From: Cryptomeria japonica
Lineage: Eukaryota; Streptophyta; Pinopsida; Cupressales; Cupressaceae
Assembly: GCF_030272615.1 (NCBI RefSeq)
Contig: NC_081408.1
Coordinates: 203,528,191-203,588,190, forward strand
Reading direction: 5' to 3'
DNA: 60,000 nucleotides
Shown: positions 45,156-58,100 of the stretch, piece by piece
Layout: each line of letters opens with the position of its first letter
Numbering within the stretch: the first letter of the stretch is position 1
Position numbers and translations under genes: made by a program
The notes under the pieces: model-generated
The model's input: the letters and a program-made list of their open reading frames with translations, nothing else
The model's database searches: none
What the model was told of the DNA's origin: nothing

Positions 45156-46594
45156 TTTAGTCAAAGTCCAACTAATAGTTTAGAAGGAATCTCTCTAGAA
45201 GAAGAATGGTCAGGAAGGAAACCTACAATTAAAGATTTAAGATTTTTTGGTTAATAGTCATATGCCACAAGAGAAGAGAAGAATCTATAATTATAAGTGA
45301 AAAAAATTAATCCTTTTAGGTTATGATGACTCCAGTAAAGTTTATCTATTATATGATGCTAAAACAAACAAACTCCACATTTCTAGAGATGTCAAATTTG
45401 AAGAAGAGTACATTACCTTCCATCCATTTGTAATGATGGTGTATTTGAATAGAAAAGTGATAGGAGCACATCATCATGTGCATCATACTCACCCAAAAAT
45501 TATGAACTAAAATAAAAAATTTCTTTTGAATCTATAGAAGAAGGACAAGAAATTGATAAGCCAAATTTAAGATTGATGTTTACTTCACAATCTAATATTC
45601 CTCTAAGGAGATAAATGAGTTTGGAAAACACTTATCAGTTTGCATTTCTATGAGATCCATTATACATTATATCAAGTATTTCAAGTCCTCATGAACCAAG
45701 AACTTTTGATGAAGCAATAAATAATGAATAAAGAGATAAGTTCAATTCATCAAATCCAAACATGGGATTTTGTTTCTTTACCTATTGGAATGAAGGCTAT
45801 TGATTGTAAATAGATATTTAAAACCAAGTTTAAATTTGTTGGTCCAATTGATAATCATAAATCTAGATTGGTAGACAAAGGCTATACTAAAAATAGAAGG
45901 GGTGGAGAATGAGGGAACTTTTTCTCATCTTGAAAAGATGATCACAATTAGAATGTTGATAGCACTTGCTTCATATCATAGCTAGGAAGTTCATCAAATG
46001 GATGTAAAAAGTGCATTCCTAAATAGAGAATTGACAAAGGATGTACATGTCACGCAACCTCTTAGATTAGTTGAAAAAGGAAAGGAGCACATGGTGTGTC
46101 AATTGAAAATGAACTATATGGTTTGAACCAAGCCCCATGCGCTTCATACGCAAAAATTGATAATTAATTTCTTTGAAGAGGATTCTAAGAATTTGACGTT
46201 GATCAAAATCTATACATTAAGAATTTTGGAAACAAGCTACTATTCATTATGTTATATGTTTATCATTTGTTGATTATAGGGAACAATCAATCACTAAAAC
46301 AAGAGGTCAAAGAAGATACGAAGATCCATTTTGACATGTCTAGTCTTGGATTACATCAATAATTTGTTGGAATTGAAGTATGGCAAACACCTAAAAAAAA
46401 TTCCTTTTTAAAATGAGATATATAAAATAAATTATCACATGATTCAAAATTCAATAATGGAAAGCTTCATTAACATTGATGGAGATAGGCACTAAGTTGA
46501 CTGAAGACCTAAATGGCTAATCAATAAGAAAAAAATAGTGTATAGGATTTTGAACGGAAATTTGATTTACTTAACTACTACTCATCAAGACCGA
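45156..46594 (+). pseudogene. Copia integrase C-terminus to reverse transcriptase relic
   Basis: Begins in the integrase C-terminal region with SLEGISLEEEWSGRKPTIKD (about 45168-45230) and LGYDDSSKVYLLYDAKTNKL (about 45318-45380). RT follows with an AIDC-stop-IFKTKFKFVGP block (about 45797-45845), RLVDKGYTKN (about 45870), SLGLHQ-FVGIEVWQTP (about 46340-46392), and an active-site box degraded to LYVYHLLIIG (about 46255-46285), where both aspartates of YVDD are lost. It stops near TTTGATTTACTTAACTACTA (the YLTTTRPD block), where the next element begins. No LTRs were assigned. It belongs to a lineage different from E1 and E2. Confidence 0.85.
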
Positions 46595-46599
46595 TGGTA

Positions 46600-47750
46600 T
46601 GATGAAAGAATAAGTATCTGGTAGAATACTAAAAGGGGGGGGTGAATCAGTATACTGAAAAACTGATACAAAGTTCCCAAACTCAAACTTAGTCAAACAA
46701 AGTAATCATATCTCAGTCAAGATGAATAAGTATCCAGTAGAATACTTGACATCAACTAGTTTAATTGTTATGATAACTTTAATAATAGTAAACAAATTCA
46801 ACATTTACGTAAATCAACAATACTCAATCATAACTCAACATATTCATCTTTCAATGCTTCTACATAACATGACTTATCAGAAATTAACCATAAAGTCACA
46901 ATCACAAAAGCATTCACCACTTGACACAAATGTTTATTTGTGGAAAACCCAAATAGGTAAAAACCACAGTGAGATGAGACTCAAAAGGATAGCTATCTAA
47001 AATCTTTTGAAGTTCGCCCTATTAGGAGCCAAAGCTTATTAGAGATTTACAATAGGTCCCGTTAAAAACTAATTCCAGTTAGGAATCACCTGGTTAAGGG
47101 ATTTTACAAATATGCCTTGATAGAAGCACAATACCTTGTTAGACGTAACCTTGCTAGAGGATTTACGAATCCAAGCTAGTGGACCATGTTGTTATAGGAT
47201 TTAATGAGTAACCAATTTTGTTAGAGCTTACCCGATTAAGGGATTTAACTTCTGGTGTAATTGTTAGAAAACAACCATTTTATTGATCGGTCTAAATAGC
47301 ACTACTTTTGATTGATCAAATCCTTCTATAACCTTTAGTCTGCCTTCACTCAAAGTGTAGATCTATTCACCGGTTTGGAAACTACACACTTAACAATTTT
47401 TATAACAACCTTACAAACAACCTTAACAAACAACTTCATCGACCTTAAATAGAAATCAATTAGGCTGGCAACAAAGCAAAAACCTAATTGTCATCATCAA
47501 GATTACAAACAAGTCGGTACAATCTTGACTGTTAGAAATCATGACAATCTCTTCACATTCTTCAAGACAATTTCAACCACTCCATGATCACCACTCTATT
47601 GGACTTTGTAACTCATCACGAGCTATGCATTAGATGCAATCCACTTTTCTCCTTCCCTAGACAAGAACAAATGCAGCAAAACAATTTGAATATATCCTTA
47701 ATCAAATGATCACACATGTCTCCATCATTACCGCATATCAGATAATAAAC
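46600..47750 (-). repeat. Left (3') LTR, truncated
   Basis: Starts TGATGAAAGAATAAGTATC and aligns with 48539 to about 49700, well diverged. Its far end is cut by the gag junction near 47750. A 22 bp direct repeat (GAATAAGTATCTGGTAGAATAC) recurs at 46723. Confidence 0.6.
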
Positions 47751-47754
47751 CATC

Positions 47755-48467
47755 AAACTTGGTCGATTAGGGTTTAACAACTGATAGGGTTTACTGGCTA
47801 CATTACTTACTTCTTTTCCTTTTCTGGATGGTGCAACAGGTGCTCTAAAAGCTGACCCAGTCTTCTGAACACTGCCATCATATCTATTCAACTCATATGC
47901 AGTCAACTTTGCAATGATAGAGTCTAAGGATACCTTGGTTTTGTCAATAGACATTAGTTCCTGAATAGCAGCAACTCTGATTGCATAGACCAATAACAAT
48001 GATCTCAATACTTTACTAACAATGGAGGTATCATCAATTGTTCCACCAGTTCTCTTGATATCTCCAACAACAGTCTTGATCCTTATGCCATATTGCCGAA
48101 TGGTCTCACCTTCAACCATCCTCATGTCTTCAAATTTTCCTCTAAGGTTCTTTTCCTTAGCTTGCTTGAAATTCTCATCACCACCATAAATAGTTTCCAA
48201 TGTGTCCCATACATCCTTAGGATTGTCTTTATCTCGTACATCAATGAACTCAATATCAGACAAACTGCTAATAAGGGCTTCCATGACTTGCCCATTTTAT
48301 TGAATCTCTCTTTTTTGATCATTGGTTAGAGTGCCAGTGGGGATTACATAGGCATTCTCAACATAGCTCCAGCATTGAGCACCCAAACTCTTGATATAGA
48401 TCTTCATTCTATCCTTCCATATTTTGAAGTTATCTCTATTTAACTTAGGACCTTCCCTCTTCATCAT
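47755..48467 (-). pseudogene. Sirevirus-type gag pseudogene
   Basis: Starts at 48467 (MMKREGPKLNRDNFKIWKDR), the expected Copia gag opening after the primer-binding site. After one TAA near 48297 it continues open at 48284 (MEALISSLSDIEFIDVRDKD), then KFEDMRMVEGETIRQYGIRI and KVLRSLLLVYAIRVAAIQEL, diagnostic of the UBN2-type gag of Sirevirus-like Copia elements. A basic linker (APSRKGKEVSN) follows. The open frame runs on to 47616, but its last 45 or so codons are LTR sequence beyond the deletion junction. The zinc knuckle is lost. Confidence 0.8.
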
Positions 48468-48524
48468 TAAGGCAAGATCTTTTACCTCAAGTGATTAAGC
48501 TTATATCACCGAGGACCTGGAGTT

Positions 48525-48536
48525 GCTCTAATACCA
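48525..48536 (-). promoter_or_regulatory. tRNA-Met primer-binding site (TAT variant)
   Basis: TGGTATTAGAGC on the - strand, one change from the canonical TGGTATCAGAGC. The element at 52183 has the same variant. Confidence 0.85.
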
Positions 48537-48538
48537 AT

Positions 48539-49980
48539 TGATGAATAATTATGAACAACAAATAACCTAACTAGTACTAAGAGGGGGGGTGAATCATTAC
48601 ATACAAAAACTTCTCCACAACTTATCAGGTAAAAACAATGCTAACCGGTTGTCTTCATTACTAAACTTAACCATGGCAATACTAGTTAAACATAGTAAGA
48701 CTTCAGACAACATAAACCTGTAAAACTGAATGCTTTAAATATCATTCAATACTTGATACCCATAAACATATGCATGTGGTGTATCAGTAATATCATAACA
48801 ATTAGCTCTGCATGCATAATCACTTAAACAAAGAATGCTTAATCATCACATGAAAAATGCACACCTCATGACACACAGATTTTTCATGTGGAAACCCAAA
48901 TGGGAAAAACCATGATGAGGATGAATACCCACAAGCTTCTTTTGAACAATTTTTAAGCTCACTCTATTAGGATCCTAGTCCGTTTAAAGAATTTACAATA
49001 AGGTTCTGCTAGAAACCGATCCTGGTAAAGATCACCCAGTTAAGGGATGGCTATATACCCTGTTAAAGGTTGAAACCTTGTTAAAGGCTACCTTGCTAGA
49101 GGATTTAAAGAACTCAATGAACTTGAGTCACCTGGTTAGAGGTTTTAAAATAAGCCTATTAAAGCTACCCGGTAAAGGGATTTTCCTACTATTGAAATGG
49201 TTAGAAGACAATAGATAAAGCTCTGATCTGATAATAACACTACATGCTAAGACAGATCCTTTTTAGTTCCTATAATCTGCAATCACACTCTATAGTTTTC
49301 ACTCACTGGTTTGGCAAGTATCTCATCACTTAGATACACACAATATTTGCCAACAAATTACAATAACAAACATCATCGACCTTATAGACAACAATTAGGT
49401 TGGTATCATAAACCCTAAACCCTAAGTATTTAGGTTTACTATTACAAGTGGTCCAATCCTGACCGGCCAAACACTTTACATAGAATGAAACAATCTCAAA
49501 TAGATCACAAGTCATTCTGTATCATCCATTCTTCACCACACATAGAAATCAATAACCCATCATGCTTTCTACTAATATCGCTAAGAAGTATGTTCATTCC
49601 TGAGGTAGACATTTAATGCAGTCGATCTTCATATGCAAGATCCTCAAGGAAATCCTTCACGTGCACAAAACTAGCATGGCATCTCGATCTCATCCTTGTT
49701 TCCTAGCTAACTCATCATAGAATATCATCGGTTGCATCACACAAGCTAGATTGCCAAACCGGAAACCCTAAAGCTGAGACTACCAACCAGTAGTCACAGT
49801 TAGTGAAACCCTCACACCGGTTCACTACATCTCTTCATACCGGTTCTCCAACTTGATCATTAATAAAAAATTCTTCCAATCTTCATACCAGTTGACCTAT
49901 ACTTATTGACATCAATGACAACATATATTATTATCATATTATCATACCGGTTCATCATATGACAACATCAGTTCCCAACA
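48539..49980 (-). repeat. Right (5') LTR
   Basis: About 1.44 kb from TGATGAATAATTATG to GTTCCCAACA. Its distal third contains repeated ACCGGT-type motifs (CATACCGGTT near 49840 and 49945), also present in the LTR at 52183. Confidence 0.7.
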
Positions 49981-50484
49981 TTCATGATCCAATATTGATA
50001 TTTTTTCTTAACGATTGGAAGTTGGCCTAAAGTAAGAAATACCTTGTGAGCCCTATATAATGGAATCAACTATTATATATAAAGAATTTTATCCTATCTG
50101 ATACTAGTTATGAGTTACATCATTTTTATTGATCAAGCAATGTGAATTTGAGAATTCTGGAGGAACAAGATACAACAACCTACATGCAAGTATCTTTCTA
50201 TGATTTATCTTGGTATGTCTTTTCATATCATGTTATTGCATCAACACTTGAAGTACTTATCTAAAAAGAATTAGATTACCAACATTACCAAACCTAAAGT
50301 AATATCATTTTAAGTCAATATTTTGTTTCTGATTCAGCATATACCCTTTCAAGGGTAAGCTCTCTTTTAGTTTCATCATTTCTAATGTGGAAGTGCAAAC
50401 ACCAACACAAGTTTTGACTTAAGAAAGCCCCTATACAAAAAAATATTTTTTGCTCATTTATGTGTGTAGGTCATAGATGCATTA
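49981..50484. other. Unassigned AT-rich DNA
   Basis: No motif recognised; it could be the decayed continuation of the Copia relic at 45156-46594. Confidence 0.35.
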
Positions 50485-52148
50485 TGGAGAACACAACAAT
50501 AATGGGAGGGGGTGAATTATTCTAGATTACTTAGCTTCATATCTTTAATCTTTAAACCTTAATTATATAGTCACAATAGTAATAAATTATGAAAGCATCA
50601 AATACATCAAACATATGAACACCTAATTTACATGGAAAACCCAAGTAAGGAAAAACCATGGTGAGAAACAGGCTCACAATATGAATATAATTTATTACAA
50701 TGTTACCTCCATAACTCACTACTCCTGAGAGGAATTCCAAAAGTAAGTTGTACAACCTTGGGGAAAGATGCAAATGACCTATAGAGATGAAACACACTAC
50801 TTCAAGGCAAGATATAGAAAGATACCAAGAGACACATTGTCTTCTAGTAGAGAAAGGGATATGTAATTTGAAAGAAACAAAATCCCTTGATCATGAAATT
50901 ATTGTTGAAGCACTATGCCAAGAGACAAAGATCATTGAAATCATAACTAATTTCAAACTTTATTTGAAAACTTCTTCATACAAAAGATATTATCATCAAA
51001 GCTCTTCACAATTGAAAATTGTATAACCTCAATATAAAATGTACTTGTAAAGCACTAATATATGCTACTTTCAAATTAACACTCTTTTCATACATTCACT
51101 CCTGCATTCAAACTCCTTTATATGTGAGATTAATCATTAAAACCTTTAACTAGGTTGGCTATAAATAGACTAAATAATATTACATAAATTTGGTCACACA
51201 AACAAGTAACAACCATTACAATCCACTCTAGGAGATAGAGAGGAACCAAAAAAATCAAAACATATCATTTCCAAATGATTCCAGTGAGCTTAACATGTCA
51301 ACACATTTTAAAAAGTCAACATCAAAGGAAACATGTAAATAAAAATTACATCACATTAACTTAGTTGACCAAAAAATAAATGTCCAATACAAATTGGATA
51401 ATGTAGATATACACATGCCATGGTGAGATTAAAACATCAACCAAACTCATCCTCCAAAGAAAATCTAGACCAAAAGAATATGATCCAAGTGGGATACAAC
51501 ACCATAGTGAATTAAAAACTAGACCAAATAACAACATAAAACAACATTCCAATCAAATCATCACCTAAAAATGAAACTGAAACATTACATAAACAAAATG
51601 AACATGTCCTCCAAACTATATCACATGTATCCATATATTTGAAAGCCACTAGACCATCTTTGGATCTATTATGATAAATAGCCTTAATGTCAAAAATAAA
51701 ATAAAAAACCACACTTTCCATGTAAGCAATAAAGTACTTGCAAATTTGACAGTACAATACACATAGAACATAGATGCTATATTCAAAAGTATAACATATA
51801 ATCTTCACATACTAGAGGAATGTGAGGCATTCTCCCAGAAGGACATTAAAATCTCTTTCTTGCATATTTAAACTTATATTATACCATCCGTCTAGAAATA
51901 ATTTAAAACATCCCCATAAGACAAATCAACAATGCTAGAACACATAAATATTCTTTCTTTCATATTCAAAATTCCACTACACCATCCTTTCTTCAACATC
52001 AATGACAAAATAAGTAACAATACCAGAACATTCACTACATTTTTCTTACTTCAACATTGATGACAACTCAAGACATCTTGACATCAATGACAATACAAGA
52101 CAGGTTGACATCAATGACAACACAACACAACAACTTAGGTTTCTAACA
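50485..52148 (-). repeat. Lone 3' LTR of another Sirevirus-like element
   Basis: It shares with the other long LTRs here a G-run near the low-coordinate end (GGGAGGGGGTGAATTATTC at about 50500) and the TTTACATGGAAAACCCAAGTA block. The + strand ends GGTTTCTAACA (52148), so on the - strand it starts TGTTAGAAACC. A polypurine tract lies just beyond. The rest of that element is not seen: the next element starts 35 bp later. The low-coordinate boundary is approximate. Confidence 0.6.
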
Positions 52149-52160
52149 TTCTCCCCCATT
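52149..52160 (-). promoter_or_regulatory. Polypurine tract of the 50485-52148 element
   Basis: On the - strand TAATGGGGGAGAA directly precedes the LTR start TGTTAGAAACC. Confidence 0.7.
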
Positions 52161-52182
52161 ATGAATGATGGAAACACATGTG

Positions 52183-53356
52183 TGTTGGCATTTTTGTGGT
52201 TTATGCTATGATTGTCATTGATGGACACACACTTGTATTGAGATCCCCTTTATATGTATGAGCTTATGCTCAACCGGTATTTGTTCCAACCGGTATGTTG
52301 TATACTAGTCTCTAGACTAGTGGCGATTTTGCAAAATGTGTTTCCCAGTCTGAAGCGGCATGTCGACCCCAAGCGGTTCGCAGATCACAAGCGGTATGAG
52401 AGAGCAAAGTGGCACAACACATTCTTACAAGTCTTCATTTTTGTCAAACCGGCAACTAGTATTTTGTATGAACCACTAATACTCTGTGATGAGTTACCAA
52501 CTGACATTTTGTGATGAGTTACCAATCCACTGATTGTTTGACAGTGCCGACACATTGATGGTGATTCCTATGTCATGTTACTAAGTATTTCTAGGATCAT
52601 TGAACCTAGGAAATTATAAAGAAATCCTATTGGACCAACATGAAATCAGATTCCTTTTAAAGGACATCATGTCTAGGGTTTTAGGTGGTTGCGAAAAGGG
52701 TTAATGTTGAGCTAGGGTTTAAGGTGGATGTTGAGTTGTTGTAAGAGCGATCTTATCTGAGAAGATCAAGTTGTAACTAAGAGAGAGATAGAGAAGACTG
52801 AAGTAATGCTGGAATGCATTAGCTGTGAACAATACTGGATCTAACCAAGTAGTTTGTGCTATTAGATAGATCAAACACTTGTTGATTACTCACATCTTTG
52901 ACAAGTCTATAGCCCCTAACCGGGTAGGCCTCAAATCCTTTGTAAAATCCTCTAACAAGGTGGTTCACACATGTGAATCTAAAATCCTCTAACAATGTAG
53001 TCTTTAATCAGACTTATCTCCTAACAGAGATTGAGATTCCTAACAGGATCTGTTCTAGTGAAGAACATTGTAAGATCTTAACCAGTCTGACCTTAACCAA
53101 TCTGGTTTCTATTTTGCAGATAGTGACTTGTGAGTTCCATCTCACCGTGGTTTTTCCCAATTGGGTTTCCATGTCAAATATCTTGTGTTATGGTTGTATT
53201 AATTTTGTGGGTGAATGTTTTATTCACATTTTTGTTTGCATGTGTGGTAACCGGTTTGACTGTCAGACTGCTTTACCAGTTTATCTTTAGATTGTGTAAG
53301 TGTTTTAGTGCAAAGATTGATGAATACTAATTTACCCCCCCTCTTAGTATTCATCA
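52183..53356 (+). repeat. 5' LTR of the four-knuckle element
   Basis: 1,174 bp from TGTTGGCATTTTTG to CTTAGTATTCATCA. It contains repeated CCGGT motifs (near 52274-52292) and a terminal C-run (ACCCCCCCTCTTAG), the mirror of the G-runs in the other long LTRs. Confidence 0.85.
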
Positions 53357-53358
53357 AT

Positions 53359-53370
53359 TGGTATTAGAGC
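53359..53370 (+). promoter_or_regulatory. tRNA-Met primer-binding site (TAT variant)
   Basis: TGGTATTAGAGC two bases after the 5' LTR. Confidence 0.88.
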
Positions 53371-53394
53371 CAACCTTTCTATAAGTTTAACCAC

Positions 53395-54684
53395 TTGGAA
53401 AGAGATATGGGGGAATACACCTTGAGGGAACTTACTCAATGGCTCACTAAGTCTAAGCAAGCCTATGATGATCTTATGGTCAAATACAAGGCATCTCAAG
53501 AAGAAAGAAGGGAACATGCAGAGAGACTGATGGAACTATTTGAAAGTAGTTCTGAAGATGAAGCTAACATGGAAGCCATGATTGCTGAAGTGAATAAGCT
53601 GAATGATTCAAACTCCAATCTAAGAAAGGAATTGGAGGGACTGACTATTTGGTTTAGTTAAGAGCTTGAGAACCAGAGAAAAATAGAAGATCAGATAAAG
53701 GATAGAGATCATGAGATCTCCAAGTTGAAACAAGAGATTAGTGCACTGACTACTCGCCTTCATGAGAGTAGAATGGAAAAGGAAGACATGCAAGGAGAAC
53801 TGAACATAGCCATCACTGAAAATGCAAGTCTAATGGAGACAAATACTGCTATTTCCAAAGAACTCTTTGAGTCAAAGGAAATACTTGCTAAGTTTGGCAA
53901 AAGTACTGTCAAGCTAGAGCAAAAGCTTGAGTCATCTAGACCGGCAAAGAATACCAATGGTCTTGGTTTTTTTGGACATGAGGAAGGGGAATCCTTAGGA
54001 ACAAATGCTAAAGCATCAAAGAAGAAACCGACACTCAAAGGAAAAGGTAAGCAAAAATTCAAACCTATTTGCTTTAACTGTCTTAAAGAAGGACACACTA
54101 CCAACGTATGTAGGAGCAAAGCCTACAATAATTTTCCTTATTTCATCAACAATGTACCTAGATTCAATAAGTTCAATGGTCATTGTTATGCATGCAACAA
54201 GTTTGGGCATAGAGCATTTGAATGTAGGTCTGTAGTGGATAACACTGGAAGATATCCTCAGAGGACCCAAGGAACTAGTCCTGAATCTTTTATGAACCAG
54301 AACCACAACCAGTTTAATGACTTCAATCATCAGTCAAGAAGCAGTGGTCATCAAGCGACAACCAGATGGAAAGAAAGTTGTATGATTTGTCATGGTCATG
54401 GTCACACTGCTACAACATGCAGAAGAAAGAATGGAAACATGTACAATGGACCTTGGAGAGCACCTGGACTTGCTTGCTATCACTGCAACAAACTAGGTCA
54501 CATTGTAAGATTTTGCAGAAGCAAAAAAAGTACATCTAATGATATACCGGTCACTCAGGAAGGAGAAATAGATGTTGAAAAAGTTCAAGGAGACATGAAG
54601 AAAACATGGAGGAAGAAACCAATATTGTTAGAGGAGGAACCAGTTTCTGCACCTAGTGTGGAAATATCGGAATCGACAAACTAA
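53395..54684 (+). pseudogene. Gag-like protein with coiled coil and four CCHC zinc knuckles
   Basis: One frame of 430 codons starting at the ATG at 53395, interrupted once by TAA at 53659 and otherwise intact. Residues 1-190 are highly charged and helical with coiled-coil character (ELFESKEILAKFGKS; KLKQEISALTTRLHESRMEK), suited to self-assembly. From about residue 222 there are four CX2CX4HX4C knuckles: CFNCLKEGHTTNVC, CYACNKFGHRAFEC, CMICHGHGHTATTC and CYHCNKLGHIVRFC, all with complete ligands. These bind nucleic acid in capsid proteins. A Gln/Asn-rich linker separates the second and third. It lacks the UBN2 gag core seen in E1 and E2. Most Copia gags have one or two knuckles, so four is unusual. 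The TAA probably came from CAA. Function as RNA-binding gag is inferred from the knuckles and position. Confidence 0.8.
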
Positions 54685-55106
54685 GCCTCAAAGGCTTAGG
54701 GGGAGCAAATGGCGAAATTCTTTTGAACCCCCAGGTGACACCAGTAAAAGACCTTAACCGGTATGTAATACCTGTTGCTTGGTAGAAGACCAGAAATGGT
54801 AAAAAGGCAAATTAGGGTTTACGCCCTAATAGAGGAGCATTAATGATGGTAGGTGAGAGACATGTATGAATGCAATTTTTCAAATCATTTCTCACTATCT
54901 ATTTACAAGCGAAGAAAAGTTTTCAAGTGCAAAGCAAGGAAAAGGCGATTTGAGCTTAGATTTCAAGAAATTGGATAACTTGAAAGAGATTCAAATTTAG
55001 TTTGCAAGTGGTAGTGGAGAACTCAAAGCGGTGATTTGGCATCTAACGGAGAGCAAAGTGAAGCAGAATCTGGAAGCCCTAAATTTGTGTTTGAAAGGTA
55101 TTTTTC
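54685..55106 (+). other. Spacer between the gag-like frame and the second frame
   Basis: 422 bp with a purine tract GGCTTAGGGGGAGCAAATGG just after the gag stop, like the tracts near the 3' LTR. No splice or coding signal was assigned. Confidence 0.5.
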
Positions 55107-58100
55107 ATGTTCTTGAAATACTATACAATGGCTTCTGCATCTCATACCAGTTCGAGTACATCCATAGAGTCAGAAATTTTTATTCAAAGGAAGGCCAAAT
55201 ATAATGCTTTATCACAAGTTCTGGCTAGAGTCATAGTCAAAGAAGGAATTTTTGATTATATTGATTGCAAAATAGAAGACCTAGGGTCTTTAGCTATTCA
55301 CACTCAGTTAGGTCTATTTTGTGGCAAGGACAAAAATATCAAACCAGAGTTTAGTATCTTAGAGAAGAAGAAACTCCATAATGCGGTATATTTTCTGGAA
55401 GACTTCATGGAGGATCACATCAGGATCATCTTGAGCAGAGTCCATGGTGACAAGATATACCTGGAGAGGACACATGATATCACGCCTGAGGCAATTCATG
55501 TAGTCACTAGTTTTTGCAACACAGGGGAAGTGCCAGCCCTGAGAATGGTAAGCAAAATGGAAATGACCAAGCTCACCGGTTCGACAAGTGATTCATGAGG
55601 TATGACAGTTAATCCTATCAAGGATGAATTGGTGAAATACGCCTGCATGGTGATAGGCTACAGAACATTCTCAGCTAGCAGGATTAATTCTATATCTACT
55701 ATAGCAGTAAATGCCACTTACCGGGTGATTAAAGAGGATAAACCATTTGACATATGCACCGGTATGCAGAGGCAACTCATGTTAAATCTTAAGGCAATCA
55801 AAAAGGACAATTCACTGAGGTTTAAATTTGGACAACTATTGGTAGGGTTGTTTTTCTATTTCCAAGGCTACTTTCTAGGTGTAGGAGATGTCCAGTGGTC
55901 CCCTGACCAACCGGTAACCAAGCAGATAAAGGAAAGTGTGCAAGCCATTGGAACCGGCTACCCTAAGGTACTAAACAAATACTTTGATGAGTTCAGAAGA
56001 AAGATGAGTTAGAGGGTAAGAATCTCAAGTGACATAGTAAAGAAATACGAAGATGACATCTATTTCACTATTCAGGTGGACAAATGTCTAATGGAGGCTG
56101 TTGAGCCTAGAATGGAGGAAGTGGAGCCTATGGGCTATGAGGTCATGTTTGACATGCTGGAAGGGTATGCTTCAACCCTTATTGCCTCACCTCTTGATCC
56201 AAAGGCTAAGAGGATCGGAACCTACTTGGAGAGGATCGTACTAGTTGAAGAACCATCGGTGAAGAAGGGAAAAGAACCGACAGCTAAGAAAGCTAAGGCA
56301 GTGCCTACAGCATCGACACTAGCTACCATTGCGACTCCAAGAGTGACCAAGCAGTCACCGGTAAAGAAGAAATCAGAGGTAACACCGGAAAAATTCTTCG
56401 AAAGGAAGAGGAAGACTAAGGCAAATGAACTGGACTCTGAAGAAATCGAGTCTGATGAATAGCCAAAGAAGGCTAGACTGACCAAGAAGATGAAGACGAA
56501 TGAACCAGCAACATCCACACTAGTAAATATAGATATCTCCTCTTACAAACCTTTGACACATTGTCAAAGAACAATAAAGAATATTAGGAGAAAGTTACTT
56601 CATGATTTAATAGATTATTATGATGAATTCAATAGTGAAGAAAAAGATGAAGTACTGCAGGAAATCATTCTTTATTTATGTAAAAATGACCGATCACCAT
56701 CAGAGATTAAATCTCAAACACCAGATTCATTATTTAAAGTATTGGATAACAAATGCCACATTGCCATTGAAAAGGAATAGGAGATAAGGGAGAAATTTTT
56801 TGCACAGTACTTCCCTGAACTCTCAAATTCAGAATTGTTTGATGTATTGGATCAAAATAAAGGTCTCTTCTTCACAAGGAGAAGAAGACTCTAGTTGTTG
56901 GAGGGGAGAGTTGATGATGTAGAAAAAGATACACGTCAGCACATGGCCCATGCTATCAGTTCTCACAAAGCACGAATGGCCAACCTCCAAGCAGAAAAGG
57001 AACCAGTTATTTCCAAACCGGATGAGGTTTTTTATGAGGAAGGAAACCTGGTGGAAGAACCAATCGACACCATAGATGTCGATGCCCTGGATGTAGAAGA
57101 TGTCACTCAAGACATACCTTCTGAGGGTACTGAACAGGGGCAACAGGCCGATTAGGGTGGTGAACAAGCTGTGGACACACAACAAGCTTCAAAAGATCAG
57201 GAAGAGAAAAAGAAGAAGGATGAAGATGAGAAATAGAAGAAAGAGGAAGAGAAGAGAAAAGAGGAAGAGGAGAAAAGAAAAGATGAAGAAAAGAAGAAGC
57301 AAGAAGAAGAAAGGAAGAAGAAAGAAGAAGATGACAAGGAAGAAAAGAAGAAGAAAGAAGAGGAGAAGAAGAAGAAGGAATAGGAAGAGAAGAAGAAAAG
57401 GGAAGAGGAAGAGAAGAAGAAAAAGGAAGAGGAAGAGAAGAAGAAGAGGGAAGAAGAAGAAAAGGAAGAGCAGAAGAGGAGAGCAGAGGAGAAGAAAAAG
57501 GTAGAGGAAGACAAGGAAGAAGAGAAGAGAAGAGAAGTGGAAAAGAAGAAAGCTGAAGAAGCCAAGGAATGAGAAGCGGCAAAAAACTCTTAGGTGGAGA
57601 CTTCGAAGGCAATCGGAAGTCAACCCTCACTGCTTGATCTCTCTAGTCCTATCGATCTCCAATCTGCAAGTGAGTCGGAGCTTATGAAGAGCATCAAGGT
57701 TGCTCAAGAGCACCTTGAGATCATTCATAGGAAAAAGGAACTGGACATCATCCAGGTAGCTATAGATACACTTACCGGTCTAATACCCAGCACTAATCTT
57801 CCTAACACTGATTCATCACTAGCACAACTCAAACTTTTGTGTACTGTAGTGGATGATTAGGTGCAGAGTCTAGAAGAAGCAGTAGAGGCCAATGTAAAGA
57901 AATAGCACCAAAAGGCTCTTAATGTTGCTCTAGTGAAAAAATTGAATGAGCTTAGGACTGAACTGCTAAAGGATCAAAAAAACATAAGGAGTGCCATGGA
58001 TGAGGGAAACTTACTACTCAGCAAAATCTGTCAACCTCATCTGTTCTATGATGATGTACTAGCCAAGAAGCAACAACTTCAAATAGACTTATAGTCCTAC

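Larger units (their letters stand above)
46600..49980 (-). mobile_element. Sirevirus-like Copia element reduced to LTRs and gag
   Basis: On the - strand: 5' LTR 48539-49980, primer-binding site 48525-48536, gag 48467 to about 47760, then a direct join into the interior of the 3' LTR (46600 to about 47750). Both LTRs carry the long-LTR Sirevirus-type pattern, with a G-run just inside the outer end (GGGGGGGTGAATCA at 46637 and 48583) and matching TTACCTTGCTAGAGGATTTA stretches (near 47148 and 49091). The deletion removed all of pol and the first part of the 3' LTR. It appears to sit inside the Copia relic at 45156-46594. No target duplication was found. Confidence 0.7.

Noticed and set aside
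57103-57630. Long Ser/Phe/Leu-rich and Arg/Lys-rich open frames on both strands
   Set aside because: They are by-products of a purine-only tract; the frame in register with the surrounding 55107-58460 reading is the Lys/Glu-rich one.
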